Counted from the first letter of the stretch, positions 9,111 through 19,643 are shown. The stretch: 64,000 nt of DNA from Anaeromicrobium sediminis (GCF_002270055.1 NZ_NIBG01000008.1:28113-92112); one strand, 5' to 3'. The notes: generated by a model not told the origin, from the letters alone. Made by a program: numbers and translations.

Positions 9111-10442
9111 TTAGCTATGGAACATATATTTAGCTATGAACATTACAGCAACCACATACATCATAGGATGTATTTCCTTACTTTTCTTAGCTAATACTTT
9201 TAGTACTACGAAAGAGATAATTCCAAAGGCAACTCCTTCTGAAATACTATAAGTAAGTGGCATAAGAATAATTGTTAAGAAAGCTGGTATAGATTCTGTA
9301 AAGTCATCAAAATTTATTTTAGTAACAGGACTCATCATGAAAAGTCCTACTAATATTAGTACTGCTGCTGTAGCTTGTGTTGGTACTGCTAATAAAATTG
9401 GTGATAACACTAATGATACTAGAAAAAGTATTCCTGTAGTTAATGCTGTAAGACCTGTTCTTCCTCCTTCAGCTACTCCTGATGCACTTTCAACAAAAGT
9501 AGTAACTGTACTAGTTCCAAGCATTGATCCCACTGTAGTTCCTATGGCATCTGCAAATAATGCTTCCTTCGCCTTAGGTAATTTTCCATTTTCATCAATC
9601 ATATTAGCTTTAGTAGATACACCTACTAATGTTCCTATAGTATCGAATAAATCTACAAATAAGAATGTGAATACTACTGCAAACATTTCAAAAGAAAATA
9701 CCTGATCCATAGATACAAACTTAAATAAAATTGGCTTAATTGTTGGAGGCATACTTACTATAGCCTCTGGCATAACAGTTTTTCCTATGAATGCTCCTCC
9801 TATAGTTATTATAACCATACCCATTAATAGGGCTCCCTTTACACCTTTTATTAATAAATATCCAGTAATTAAAATTCCACCTAGTGCTAATAACACTCCA
9901 GGATCCTTTAAACTTCCAAGACTAACTAATGTTGCATCGTTATTTACTATGATACCTGCGTTTTGAAACCCTATGAATGCTATGAAAAGACCAATTCCTA
10001 CACTTACTGCATTTTTCACTGCCATAGGCATCCCATTTACTATGGCCTCACGTACATTAGTTAAAGTTAAAATAATAAATATAATTCCTTCTATTAAAAC
10101 TGCTGTTAAAGCAAACTGCCAACTATATCCCATTCCTATAACTACACTAAATGCAAAGAAGGCGTTAAGTCCCATCCCCGGCGCCAATGCAAAAGGTAGA
10201 TTAGCTAAAAATGCCATTACTATAGTTGCAAATGCTGCTGATAATGCTGTAGCTGTAAATAGTGCTCCCGTGTCCATACCTGTTGCACTTAAAATTGATG
10301 GATTAACTATAAGTATATATGCCATAGTCATAAATGTAGTAATCCCAGCCATAATTTCAGTTTTTACAGTTGTGTTGTTTTCAGATAACTTAAATATGCT
10401 ATCTAACATTCCTTTTTCTGATGTTTGTTTTCTAAGTTCCAT
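9111..10442 (-). CDS. guanine/hypoxanthine permease (NCS2, AzgA-type)
   Basis: Membrane carrier of 443 residues with about 12 hydrophobic segments. The N-terminal AGITTFMTMAYILIVNPSIL and the following LAPGMGLNAFFAFSVV are signatures of the AzgA/PbuG branch of nucleobase-cation symporters. ESASGVAEGGRTGLTAL is the conserved segment near TM8 to TM9. A guanine-class purine riboswitch with a terminator sits in its leader, which supports guanine or hypoxanthine as substrate. It would be called pbuG by analogy; exact specificity is inferred. Confidence 0.92.
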   Translation of the reverse strand: MELRKQTSEKGMLDSIFKLSENNTTVKTEIMAGITTFMTMAYILIVNPSILSATGMDTGALFTATALSAAFATIVMAFLANLPFALAPGMGLNAFFAFSVVIGMGYSWQFALTAVLIEGIIFIILTLTNVREAIVNGMPMAVKNAVSVGIGLFIAFIGFQNAGIIVNNDATLVSLGSLKDPGVLLALGGILITGYLLIKGVKGALLMGMVIITIGGAFIGKTVMPEAIVSMPPTIKPILFKFVSMDQVFSFEMFAVVFTFLFVDLFDTIGTLVGVSTKANMIDENGKLPKAKEALFADAIGTTVGSMLGTSTVTTFVESASGVAEGGRTGLTALTTGILFLVSLVLSPILLAVPTQATAAVLILVGLFMMSPVTKINFDDFTESIPAFLTIILMPLTYSISEGVAFGIISFVVLKVLAKKSKEIHPMMYVVAVMFIAKYMFHS

Positions 10443-10511
10443 AATAATCCTCCCACTAACCTAAGATATAAAATAAGATAATAAATAAGATGTAAAATAA
10501 GATAAAATTAA

Positions 10512-10562
10512 AGCCCCTATAGAAAACCATCACTATCAGTGAAATATTCTCCATAGGGGCTA
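10512..10562 (-). terminator. riboswitch expression-platform terminator of the permease gene
   Basis: On the minus strand the arms agcccctatgg and ctataggggct form a strong stem followed by a T-rich run. It lies between the aptamer and the permease start, which fits a transcriptional OFF switch. Confidence 0.8.
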
Positions 10563-10631
10563 CCCGTATGTTATTCATGTTAAAACATGAATTCTTCTCA
10601 GAATAAAAAATATAATTCTAAGTTTATTCCA

Positions 10632-10698
10632 CTCATAGGCAAATCATTTATGGTGATTTGGTAGAAACGCCCAGACCTTATTACCAGGCTTATATGAG
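10632..10698 (-). promoter_or_regulatory. purine riboswitch aptamer, guanine class
   Basis: Read on the minus strand: P1 ctcata / tatgag, the P2-L2 segment, then the diagnostic GTTTCTACC, a P3 stem aaatca / tgattt with loop ccataaa, then J3/1 reading gcctatg. The base equivalent to position 74 is C, which in this family selects guanine or hypoxanthine rather than adenine. Confidence 0.93.
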
Positions 10699-10734
10699 AC
10701 TTTATTTAATTTTTTCAATCTTTAATACACTCTT

Positions 10735-10763
10735 ATAATAACAAAGGTGTCCTCAATAGTCAA
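10735..10763 (-). promoter_or_regulatory. promoter of the riboswitch-permease transcript
   Basis: On the minus strand TTGACT, 17 bases, then TATTAT. It lies about 37 bases upstream of the aptamer, the expected place for a housekeeping sigma promoter. Confidence 0.8.
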
Positions 10764-10937
10764 TAGTTTTTTCGAATATTTTAATGAACTTCCTTCTCTA
10801 TAGTTAGCTTTAATGCGAACTTTCAAACTTATTTCGTGCTATATAATTCGTTTAAATGTTTTTAATCATGCCTAAAAGGGAATTCAGCCTCTAAATATGT
10901 ACAGATCTCATATTATTCATTTGTGTTAATAATTACA

Positions 10938-10970
10938 AGACCACATTAAGAATATATCTTAATATGGTCC
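10938..10970 (-). terminator. hairpin overlapping the 3' end of the chemoreceptor fusion gene
   Basis: The arms gaccatattaagata and tattcttaatgtggtc (minus strand) pair almost fully around the stop codon. The T tract after it is weak. Confidence 0.5.
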
Positions 10971-13471
10971 AGAATTTCACTGATAGAGCTATGCATTTTT
11001 TCTATGATTATATCTTCATATCTGACAATTCCAAGTGGACTAATTCTTACACCTATTACACCTTCCCTTGAAATATATCCATATTGTGGGTGATATAAAA
11101 ATATCCATGGAGTATCTCTTACTATTATTTTTTGTATATCCTTATACATTTGAATTCTCTTTTTAGGATTTATAATCTCCTTAGCTTTGTTCATCATTTC
11201 TGTAACTTCTGGATTATTATATCCAGTAAAATCAGTAAAATTAGATGGATTAAACATTGGCTGGAGGAAATTATCCATATCTCCTGTGTCTGAAATCCAC
11301 CTACTTAAAAATAAGTCACATCTACTTATTATTTCAGGATTTAAATACTTATCTGGACTTACTTTCTCTACAATACATTCAATGCCTACTTCTTTTAAGT
11401 CATCTATAATAAATTGTGCTATTTTGTTAAAGATGGTTTCACTACTTTCATCTCTAACTAAAACTTTAAGCTTTGCATTTTTTATTGAGGCACCTTTTTT
11501 ATTTAAAATTTCTCTTGATAATCTAGGATTATACCCCAGACCCGCTAAATACCCATTATCAATCATATTTGGTGGCATAGGTCCCTTAGCTTCTTCTCCA
11601 AGGCCACCCAATACTTCATCAATAATTTTCTTTTTATTAACTGCCAAGTTAAAGGCTTCTTTAATTTCACTATCTTTCACAAAAATGGAGTTTGACCTCA
11701 AGTTAAATCCAGCATAATAAGTTGCCATTATACTCTTATATTGTATATCTGAAATCTTATCATTAGATAATTCTTCTATTTGGTGTTTGTTATCTATCGT
11801 AATAAAATCACACTCTTTATTTGTAAAACTATTTACTGAATTTTCGCCATCATAGTTTACAATGATTTTATCTACATATGGAATACCACCAAAGTAATCT
11901 TTAAATGCAGTTAATATACACTTTCCTTCTTCTTTACTTTCTATTATATATGGTCCACAACCAGTAAGCTTTCCTTTTTCAACATCTTCTTTACATAATA
12001 TAGAACAAACATATTGACCTAAATTAAGTAAAAAACCGCTGTATGGTTTTGTTAGCTTAATGGAAATTCTATATGTGTCAATTATCTTTATTCCTATAAC
12101 TTCTTTTGCTTTTCCCCCACAATATTCCACTGCACCTTCAACTTGCTCTAAAAACCATCCATTTGCCGACTTCAAGGATGGACTTAGGAGTCTCTCATAG
12201 GAATACTTTATATCTTTAGACGTTATTTCTCTACCATTATGAAATTTAGCACCTTTTCTTAAATTGAATACCCATGTCAAATTATCTTCCTCTACATACC
12301 AGCTCTTCGCAATACCTGAAGTAATTTCTCCCGTAGAACTAATCAATAATAATCCCCCGTGAACGTTATATAAAATTTGAGCACTTTGCGCATCGAAAGC
12401 TAATTGAGGATCATAAGTTAGTGGTTTAGAACTTAAATAGGTTTTAAGGACTGATTCATTTTTCTCTGTTTCTTCAATATTATCTAGAAGCTTTGTAGAT
12501 ATACTTTGAAGATCTTTTGAAACATCTGAAAGAATGTTCAAAGAAGTTTTTGTATACTGGGTATTTAATGATGCGGATTCTACCATAGCCATAACACTTT
12601 CTGATGTTTTATTCATTTCTTCTGTTGAAGATATAATGCTTTCAAGACTTTCAGTTTGTTTTGACACGGCTATATTTATTTCTTCTGCCACACTTGTAGT
12701 GGTTCCCACAGCGCCTATAATATTATTAAATACACCTTTCATATTATTTGCAATTTCATTACCCTCTAATACTTTGTTCATACTTTTATTCATAACATCA
12801 ATGGTCTCATCGATACTTTCATTTATTTCATTAATAGTATTTGAAATCTGCTCTGCTGATTCAGAACTTCTTTGAGCTAGCTTCTTAACCTCTTGAGCAA
12901 CTACTGCAAAGCCTCTTCCAGCTTCTCCAGCCCTTGCTGCTTCAATGGACGCGTTTAATGATAATAAATTTGTATGATTTGCTATATCCTTTATAATTGC
13001 AAGCATATCATTTATATGAGCTGACTTTAAGCTCAAATCATTTACGACTTCTTTTGCATTTTGTACGGATATTTCAATCTCACTCATAGCTTTTATGGAG
13101 TTATCTACCGCCATATTACCTTCTTTGGCTATCCCCATAGTTTCTTCAGCTATAACCTTTGAATTTTCTGTACTTGAAAAAACCTCTTCTGCTAATGCTG
13201 TATAATTACTAATTTCACTTACAACATTTTCTATTGATTCCATTTGTACTTCTACATTATTAGAAATATCATGTATGATTCCTATTAGGTTTTCACCTGC
13301 AAAAGCAGTGTCTTCAATTTTTTCATTTATCCTATTTACTATGCTCCTTTGATTGTTTTTCAAAAGGCCTATTTCATCCATTTTCTTTCCACTACACGCA
13401 ACTTCATTGGCAGTTGTCTGCTCAATAGCTTTACTCTCTAATTTCTTTTTATCTTTTTTCCATTTGAACAT
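10946..13471 (-). CDS. soluble methyl-accepting chemotaxis protein fused to a family 5 solute-binding domain
   Basis: An 841-residue two-part protein. Residues about 45-330 are a chemoreceptor signalling coiled coil, with the CheA/CheW-binding tip near 160-200 ([20 protein letters not shown], then [15 protein letters not shown]). Residues about 345-830 are an ABC-type peptide-binding domain (SBP_bac_5): [20 protein letters not shown] is its signature, and the C-terminal part ends in [13 protein letters not shown]. There is no signal peptide, no lipobox and no transmembrane segment, so both parts should be cytoplasmic. The likely role is sensing an intracellular peptide or similar ligand and passing it to the chemotaxis kinase. 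It sits between purL and the purine permease. Family membership of each half is clear; ligand is unknown. Confidence 0.88.
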   Translation of the reverse strand: MFKWKKDKKKLESKAIEQTTANEVACSGKKMDEIGLLKNNQRSIVNRINEKIEDTAFAGENLIGIIHDISNNVEVQMESIENVVSEISNYTALAEEVFSSTENSKVIAEETMGIAKEGNMAVDNSIKAMSEIEISVQNAKEVVNDLSLKSAHINDMLAIIKDIANHTNLLSLNASIEAARAGEAGRGFAVVAQEVKKLAQRSSESAEQISNTINEINESIDETIDVMNKSMNKVLEGNEIANNMKGVFNNIIGAVGTTTSVAEEINIAVSKQTESLESIISSTEEMNKTSESVMAMVESASLNTQYTKTSLNILSDVSKDLQSISTKLLDNIEETEKNESVLKTYLSSKPLTYDPQLAFDAQSAQILYNVHGGLLLISSTGEITSGIAKSWYVEEDNLTWVFNLRKGAKFHNGREITSKDIKYSYERLLSPSLKSANGWFLEQVEGAVEYCGGKAKEVIGIKIIDTYRISIKLTKPYSGFLLNLGQYVCSILCKEDVEKGKLTGCGPYIIESKEEGKCILTAFKDYFGGIPYVDKIIVNYDGENSVNSFTNKECDFITIDNKHQIEELSNDKISDIQYKSIMATYYAGFNLRSNSIFVKDSEIKEAFNLAVNKKKIIDEVLGGLGEEAKGPMPPNMIDNGYLAGLGYNPRLSREILNKKGASIKNAKLKVLVRDESSETIFNKIAQFIIDDLKEVGIECIVEKVSPDKYLNPEIISRCDLFLSRWISDTGDMDNFLQPMFNPSNFTDFTGYNNPEVTEMMNKAKEIINPKKRIQMYKDIQKIIVRDTPWIFLYHPQYGYISREGVIGVRISPLGIVRYEDIIIEKMHSSISEILDHIKIYS

Positions 13472-13671
13472 TAAATTCCCCTCATTTCATCAACTCACCA
13501 TTATAATTCTACAATCTTTCTCTTTATCCTGTAAAATATTTATTTATATACTAAATTATAGCAATATTGTAAAAAAGTAAAGACTTTTTGCGTAAATCAT
13601 TTCATTGTTTAATAATGCTAAATATAGAGATGCAAACTAAATTTCACCCTATAAATTTCTAATAACTAAAA

Positions 13672-13711
13672 TAGCCCCATATAATATGGGGACTATTTTA
13701 GCTTATTTATA
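13672..13711 (-). terminator. terminator of purL
   Basis: On the minus strand the arms aaaatagtccccatat and atatggggctatttt form a tight stem with a short loop, 26 bases past the purL stop. Confidence 0.8.
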
Positions 13712-13736
13712 TCTTAATTTATGGGATGGCTATAAT

Positions 13737-16700
13737 TTAAAGGAAATATTCTACTCCATTTTTGAATATATCTTCGTATTGTTCTTCTTCCACATTTATA
13801 GCAGTATTATTTCTCATTCTTTCACTATGGGCCATTTTACCAAGAATACGACCATCTGCACTAGTTATACCTTCTATGGCATACATGGATCCATTTGGAT
13901 TATATTCTATATCATAAGTAGGATTATGATCTAAATCCACATATTGAGTTGCAACTTGGCCATTTTCAATTAATTTCTCTATTAGTTTCTCACTACCTAT
14001 GAATCTACCTTCTCCATGGGATATGGCTATATTGTGTGTATCTCCCACATTAAAGGAGCTATACCATGGTGATTTATTAGATACTACTTTAGTTTTTACT
14101 ATTTTAGACATATGTCTTCCTATATTATTGTAGGTTAATGTCACATCATCTTCCTCTATTGTTCTAATTTCTCCATATGGAAGTAATCCTAATTTTATTA
14201 GGGCTTGGAAACCATTACATATACCTAACATAAGACCATCTTTATTTTTTAGCATATTCATTAAACTATTGCTTATTTTAGGATTTCTAAATACAGTACT
14301 TATAAACTTACCTGAACCATCAGGCTCATCCCCTGCACTAAATCCTCCTGGAATCATGATTATTTGTGATTGCTCTATTTCATTAGCTAATTTGTCTATA
14401 GATTCCTTTATATAATTTGGATTCAAATTATTAAATACAAAGGATTCTACTTGAGCTCCAGCCTTTTTAAATGCATTCATACTCTCATATTCACAATTTG
14501 TTCCTGGGAATACAGGTACTAAAACCCTAGGCTTTGCAATTTTTATTCTAGATTTTTTCTTTTTATCAGATACATATTCTATATTCTTCATCTCACCATT
14601 TGCTTTTTCATCTACAGGAAATACTTTTCTCAGTGGTTTTTCCCAAGTTTCAATAAGAGAATCTACACTTACAGATTCACCATTCACATGTACCATTTCA
14701 TCTTCTGTAGTCGTTCCTATTATTTTGTAATTATATCCCTCAAATAACTCCCCTACATTATAATCCTTATCTATTTCTAATAAGATGTTTCCATAGCTTA
14801 CTTCAAATCCATCTTTCAGTACGTCATCATTAAATTGGATACCTATTTTATTTCCAAAACACATCTTAAGGGCACTTATTATGCTTCCACCATTTTTAAC
14901 ACTAGCCATAGATAATATTTTCTTTTCTTCATTTAATTCAGATATTTTTTCAAAGTTTTTCTTTAGCTCGTCAAAATCTGGAATATTATTCTCATTAACA
15001 TTAGTTCTTAACTCCACAAGGGTAGAACCCATTTTTTTCATTTCCGCTGAAACAACTTTTTCTATGTCCATAGTATTTACAGCAAAGGTTATTAAAGTAG
15101 GTGGTACATGGATTTCATTAAAAGATCCTGACATGCTATCCTTTCCACCAATAGAACCTATACCAAATTCCTTTTGAGCTTTATAGGCTCCAAGTAAACA
15201 ACTAAATGGTTTTCCCCAATTTTTGGGATCTTCACCTAGTTTCATGAAGTACTCTTGCATACTAAGTCTTACTTTTTTATAATCTCCACCTAGTGCCACA
15301 ATTCTAGTTAGGGCTTCTATTACAGAGTATATTCCACCATGATATGGACTTTGTCTACATATATTAGGATTATATCCATAGGACATAATAGATGCAGTAC
15401 CACATTCTCCATCATATACTGGAATTTTAAATGCCATACCTTCTTGAGGTGTTAATTGATATTTTCCTCCAAGTGGCATTAATATACTATTTCCACCTAC
15501 AGTGGAATCAAACTTTTCTATTAATCCTCTTTTTGAGCACACATTTAAACTCTTAAGCTTATCCACTATGCCATCTATAGTAACTGGATTTTCCACCTTT
15601 TCAAAAACTTCCGGTGATTCAATTGATATATTAGTATTTCCCCTTACTCCATTAGTATCTAAGAATGAACGGGCCATATCTAGAACTACCCTATCCTTAT
15701 TCTTCATTCTTATTCTACCAGTATCAGTTATGTGAGCTACTATAGTAGCTTCCACATTTTCTTCTATACTATAGGAAATAAATTCATCCACATTTTCCTT
15801 ATCTAATACTAGGGCCATTCTCTCTTGAGACTCTGATATGGCAAGTTCTAGAGAATTTAGTCCCTCATACTTCTTAGGTATTCTATCTAAATATATATCT
15901 AAACTATCACTTAACTCGCCAATGGCAACACTTACTCCACCAGCTCCAAAGTCATTACACTTTTTAATTAATCTACTAGCCTTTTCATTTCTAAAAAGTC
16001 TTTGTATTTTTCTCTCCATTGGAGCATTTCCCTTTTGTACTTCTGCTCCACATAACTCTATGGATTGTATGTCATGAGCCTTTGATGAACCTGTAGCTCC
16101 ACCACAACCATCACGACCAGTTCTTCCTCCTACTAAAAGGACCACATCTCCCTCTTTAGGCTCTAATCTTACTACATTTTCCTTTTTATTAGCTGCAATT
16201 ACTGCTCCTACTTCCATTCTCTTTGCTAAGTATCCTTCATCATATACTTCATCAACAAAGCCTGTAGGTACGCCTATTTGATTCCCATAGGAACTATATC
16301 CATTGGCAGCTTCCGTAGTGATTTTTATTTGTGGTAACTTTCCTTCTAAAGTATCCTTTATATCTACTGTAGGATCTCCACTACCAGTAATTCTCATAGC
16401 TCCATACACATAACTTCTTCCTGATAGAGGGTCTCTTATAGCTCCACCTAAACAAGTGGATGCACCACCAAAGGGTTCTATTTCTGTTGGATGATTGTGA
16501 GTTTCATTTTTAAACATTACTAACCACTTTTCTACCCTGTCATCCACTTTTACATCTACTTCTATACTTGCTGCATTTATTTCAGAACTTTCCTCTAAGT
16601 CATTTAGCATTCCATCATATCTTAATTCTTTCATATTTATTTGAGCCAAATCCATAAGACTTATTGGCTTTTTATTATTTATTCTATCTCTAGATTGAAG

Positions 16701-17456
16701 GTATTCCTTTAAAGTAGTCTCTATTTCTTCTTTATAGTGTCCTTCATCTATTTGAATTTTCTTTATTTCTGTTAAAAAAGTAGTATGTCTACAATGATCT
16801 GACCAATAAGTATCTATAACTTTTAATTCTACTATAGTAGGATTTCTTTTTTCTTCATCTTTAAAATACCTTTGACAAAATAGTAAATCCTGAAACTTCA
16901 TGGCAAATCCAATTTGATTATAATAGGATTTTAATTCTTCTTCATTCATATCTATAAAATCTTTTACTATAATATCTTCATCTTCGTTTACAGTATTTTC
17001 TTCCATTATATATGTGTTTAAATCCATCTCTCTGGAATCTACTTCATTAATTAAATGATTTTTTATTTTATTTTTTTGATCTTCATTTAATTTACCCTCA
17101 ATTATTATTACTCTTCCCGTGTGTACATTTATATTTTCTTCCTTTATAAGTTTTACACATTGAATAGAAAAATCTTTTCTTTGATCATATTGTCCTGGTA
17201 AATATTCTATTCCAAATGCAAAATCCTCTTCAGCTTTAGAAAATTTTTCCTCATATAAACAATCTACAGGTGCTTCTGCAAATATGGTATATTTTGCTTT
17301 TTCATAGGTTTCTTCACTTATATTTTCTATAACATATCTATTTAAAACTCGTACATTCTCTACTTCTTCCATGTTTAAATTTTCTTTTAAATCCCTATAT
17401 ATACCTTTAGCTGCTACTTGAAATCCCTTTTTCTTTTCAACATAAAGTACTTTCAT
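13737..17456 (-). CDS. purL: phosphoribosylformylglycinamidine synthase, single-chain form
   Basis: Converts FGAR to FGAM using glutamine. 1239 residues in one chain, so it contains the synthetase and glutaminase that Bacillus splits into PurL, PurQ and PurS; accordingly no purQ or purS is seen. The synthetase part includes DTYWSDHCRHTTFLTEI and FKNETHNHPTEIEPFGGAST. A glutaminase domain starts near residue 970 (LVPVFPGTNCEYES) with the nucleophile Cys in GICNGFQALIKLG and the HGEGRF motif. It has its own terminator and is separated from purE by two unrelated genes. It is divergent from the LysR gene. Confidence 0.96.
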   Translation of the reverse strand: MKVLYVEKKKGFQVAAKGIYRDLKENLNMEEVENVRVLNRYVIENISEETYEKAKYTIFAEAPVDCLYEEKFSKAEEDFAFGIEYLPGQYDQRKDFSIQCVKLIKEENINVHTGRVIIIEGKLNEDQKNKIKNHLINEVDSREMDLNTYIMEENTVNEDEDIIVKDFIDMNEEELKSYYNQIGFAMKFQDLLFCQRYFKDEEKRNPTIVELKVIDTYWSDHCRHTTFLTEIKKIQIDEGHYKEEIETTLKEYLQSRDRINNKKPISLMDLAQINMKELRYDGMLNDLEESSEINAASIEVDVKVDDRVEKWLVMFKNETHNHPTEIEPFGGASTCLGGAIRDPLSGRSYVYGAMRITGSGDPTVDIKDTLEGKLPQIKITTEAANGYSSYGNQIGVPTGFVDEVYDEGYLAKRMEVGAVIAANKKENVVRLEPKEGDVVLLVGGRTGRDGCGGATGSSKAHDIQSIELCGAEVQKGNAPMERKIQRLFRNEKASRLIKKCNDFGAGGVSVAIGELSDSLDIYLDRIPKKYEGLNSLELAISESQERMALVLDKENVDEFISYSIEENVEATIVAHITDTGRIRMKNKDRVVLDMARSFLDTNGVRGNTNISIESPEVFEKVENPVTIDGIVDKLKSLNVCSKRGLIEKFDSTVGGNSILMPLGGKYQLTPQEGMAFKIPVYDGECGTASIMSYGYNPNICRQSPYHGGIYSVIEALTRIVALGGDYKKVRLSMQEYFMKLGEDPKNWGKPFSCLLGAYKAQKEFGIGSIGGKDSMSGSFNEIHVPPTLITFAVNTMDIEKVVSAEMKKMGSTLVELRTNVNENNIPDFDELKKNFEKISELNEEKKILSMASVKNGGSIISALKMCFGNKIGIQFNDDVLKDGFEVSYGNILLEIDKDYNVGELFEGYNYKIIGTTTEDEMVHVNGESVSVDSLIETWEKPLRKVFPVDEKANGEMKNIEYVSDKKKKSRIKIAKPRVLVPVFPGTNCEYESMNAFKKAGAQVESFVFNNLNPNYIKESIDKLANEIEQSQIIMIPGGFSAGDEPDGSGKFISTVFRNPKISNSLMNMLKNKDGLMLGICNGFQALIKLGLLPYGEIRTIEEDDVTLTYNNIGRHMSKIVKTKVVSNKSPWYSSFNVGDTHNIAISHGEGRFIGSEKLIEKLIENGQVATQYVDLDHNPTYDIEYNPNGSMYAIEGITSADGRILGKMAHSERMRNNTAINVEEEQYEDIFKNGVEYFL

Positions 17457-17601
17457 CTCTTCACCCCACTGTTATATATGAAAATAAATTTTTACTTTTC
17501 TTATGCTTTTATTTTATATGGTTTTGTGATATAAATAAAATTAATAGTTTTAATATGTAATATAAGTATCACTAATACTAAAGTTAAAGTGGAGGTTTAA
17601 T

Positions 17602-18498
17602 ATGAACATTAACTATGATTATTATAAAATTTTCTATCACGTAGCTAAAAATCTATCCTTTTCTAAAAGTGCCAATGAATTATACATTTCTCAATCTGCC
17701 GTTAGTCAGTCCATAAAAACATTAGAAGACAAATTGGGAATAAGCTTGTTTCTTCGACATAAACGAAAGATCACATTGACAAAAGAAGGCGAAAAACTCT
17801 TTGAGTATATAAAGCCAGCCATAGAAAACATAATAAGTGGAGAAAACTTAGTAAAAAGCATTAAAACCTTAGAATCTGGCCAAATAACCATTGGAGTAAG
17901 TGACACTCTATGTAGATATTATTTACTAGATTGTCTAAAAACATTTAATAATTTATATCCTCACATAAAAATAAAGATTATAAATAAGCCTTCTCCTAAA
18001 ACTATAGAATTGGCCCTGTTAGGTGAGTGTGATTTTAGTATAGTTAATTTAACTGAATCAACTTATATTGATCTAACTATACATATTATAAAAGAATCTA
18101 AACTTACTTTTATTGCTTCCCATAAATTTGAGCATTTAAAGGATATATCCTTGTCCTTAGAAGATTTGATTAAATATCCCATATTAATGCTGAGTAAAAA
18201 TTCTACTACGAGAAAGGTTTTTAATAAGTATTTAGAAAAATCAAATCTACATATAACTCCAGAGTTAGAGTCAGAGAGTATGGGCCTACTTGTAGATTTA
18301 TGTAAAATAGGCTTAGGCATAAGCTTAGTGTCAGAAGACTCTATATTAAAGGAAAAAAAAGAAGAGATCTTTATGCTAGACATAAAAGAAACTCTTCCTC
18401 AAATAAGTATTGCCCTAGTTCATAATAAAAATATTCCCCTATCCCATAGTGCAAATACATTCCTTGATTTAATAAAAAGAAACTATAATACCAGATAA
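17602..18498 (+). CDS. LysR-family transcriptional regulator
   Basis: DNA-binding regulator of 298 residues. The N-terminal winged helix is clear (LSFSKSANELYISQSAVSQS followed by IKTLEDKLGISLFLRHKR). The rest is the effector-binding domain (starting near GQITIGVSDTLCRYYL). It is divergent from purL, sharing a 145-base spacer, which makes purL a positional candidate for control; I see no direct evidence for it. Its 3' end overlaps a small gene on the other strand. Confidence 0.93.
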   Translation: MNINYDYYKIFYHVAKNLSFSKSANELYISQSAVSQSIKTLEDKLGISLFLRHKRKITLTKEGEKLFEYIKPAIENIISGENLVKSIKTLESGQITIGVSDTLCRYYLLDCLKTFNNLYPHIKIKIINKPSPKTIELALLGECDFSIVNLTESTYIDLTIHIIKESKLTFIASHKFEHLKDISLSLEDLIKYPILMLSKNSTTRKVFNKYLEKSNLHITPELESESMGLLVDLCKIGLGISLVSEDSILKEKKEEIFMLDIKETLPQISIALVHNKNIPLSHSANTFLDLIKRNYNTR

Positions 18499-18564
18499 TG
18501 CTCCCATGGCCATTACAGAAACCACTGTGATGGCTATTATTTTTCTAGTCTTATCTTTTATCAT
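18469..18564 (-). CDS. 31-residue single-span membrane peptide
   Basis: Small reading frame with a good ribosome binding site (AGGAGAG, 6 to 7 bases before the ATG). The product starts with a basic patch (MIKDKTRKK-like: MIKDKTRK) followed by one hydrophobic helix (IIAITVVSVMAMGALSGIIV) and stops three residues later. It follows the CPBP protease gene on the same strand and overlaps the 3' end of the LysR gene by 30 bases. No family recognised; positive-inside topology suggests the N-terminus is cytoplasmic. It could be chance, but the site and the composition favour a real gene. Confidence 0.6.
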   Translation of the reverse strand: MIKDKTRKIIAITVVSVMAMGALSGIIVSFY

Positions 18565-18602
18565 ATCTTATCTCTCCTCATCCTTTAATATGTTTATATT
18601 TA

Positions 18603-19274
18603 TTAATTCCATAGGATTTTAAATCCAATTAGTATGATACTTATATCTGCCAATATATGAACTATCCAAGAGTTTATGAAATTTTTACTCTTAGTATTTA
18701 AATAGTTAAATACTATACCTATTACCATTAAGGATATTATACATAATATTATTAAGTATATATTAAACCAACTCTTTATCATTCCCATATGATAAAGGGC
18801 AAATAAGGCACTTGAGTATATGTAGGCCATATACTTATTTCCTTCTTCATATATATTTAAAAATATAAATCCCCTAAAGAAAAACTCTTCTAAAAAGGAA
18901 TTTACAAATATTATATATAGTCCTATGTATATGAAATTATTCTTATTTACTTTTATTTTATTTAATTGGTCTACTAGATTTTGTGTATCTATATATTTAG
19001 CAAATATAATATATCCTATTATTACAATAGTAAATGAACAGAAACCTAGAATCAAGCCCAGTTTTAACCTCTTTAGCTGAAATTTACCTAAGTGCAAACT
19101 ATTCTTTATGTTTTTCTTTTTTACTATTTTAATATATAAATATGGAATAAGTGTGAATAATACTATTTTACATGTACTTTTCACAAAATAGTTCACATTT
19201 AAAATTTGTTCTATTATATACATACTAATACATATAACTAATGATAAATATATGACTTTCTTTGAATTTTTCAT
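18603..19274 (-). CDS. CPBP (CAAX/Abi) family intramembrane protease
   Basis: Membrane protein of 223 residues with about seven hydrophobic segments. The family motif 1, EEFFFRGFIFL, lies near residue 130 and motif 2, FALYHMG, near 160. The glutamates, arginine and histidine needed in the CAAX-protease-like fold are present. Substrate is unknown; bacterial members are often linked to bacteriocin immunity or membrane protein processing. It is directly downstream of the DUF3006 gene (8-base gap). Confidence 0.87.
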   Translation of the reverse strand: MKNSKKVIYLSLVICISMYIIEQILNVNYFVKSTCKIVLFTLIPYLYIKIVKKKNIKNSLHLGKFQLKRLKLGLILGFCSFTIVIIGYIIFAKYIDTQNLVDQLNKIKVNKNNFIYIGLYIIFVNSFLEEFFFRGFIFLNIYEEGNKYMAYIYSSALFALYHMGMIKSWFNIYLIILCIISLMVIGIVFNYLNTKSKNFINSWIVHILADISIILIGFKILWN

Positions 19275-19282
19275 GAAGATAC

Positions 19283-19495
19283 CTATTCAAATAAATCTTC
19301 CATCATATTTTTTACTTCCTCTTTCAATCTATTAGTTCCTTCTTCATCTACAATAAATTTTCCGTCCTTTACAACTAATACATCCCCCTCTTTAACGGGC
19401 TCATTTATTTGATTTTTATTTATTTTAACCATTTCCCTATCTTCTCTTTCCCCTATGACCATATTATCTTCTATTCTATCTACAATAATTTTCAT
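19283..19495 (-). CDS. DUF3006 domain protein
   Basis: 70-residue acidic protein matching the DUF3006 pattern: KIIVDRIEDNMVIGERED at the start, then a GDVLVVKDGKFIVDEEGT stretch and a helical tail. The AGGAGGT site is well placed. The domain is common in Firmicutes and often sits beside membrane or hydrolase genes; its function is not known. Co-transcribed with the CPBP protease. Confidence 0.8.
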   Translation of the reverse strand: MKIIVDRIEDNMVIGEREDREMVKINKNQINEPVKEGDVLVVKDGKFIVDEEGTNRLKEEVKNMMEDLFE

Positions 19496-19643
19496 GTGCC
19501 TTAGACCTCCTATTTATAACTCTGTAATTTCTTGTAAAGAAATATGTAATACTTCCCTTAATATTAATTATAACTCTTATCCTATATTTTAGTACATAAG
19601 AAACAAAAGATATATAGTTCAGATGGCCATACAATAGAAACAC

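Noticed and set aside
9973-10464. Long plus-strand open frame antisense to the permease gene
   Set aside because: A shadow of the permease coding strand; the minus-strand protein is clearly conserved.
17457-17601. LysR protein as regulator of purL
   Set aside because: Only the divergent position supports it; no conserved LysR box with symmetry was clear enough to report.
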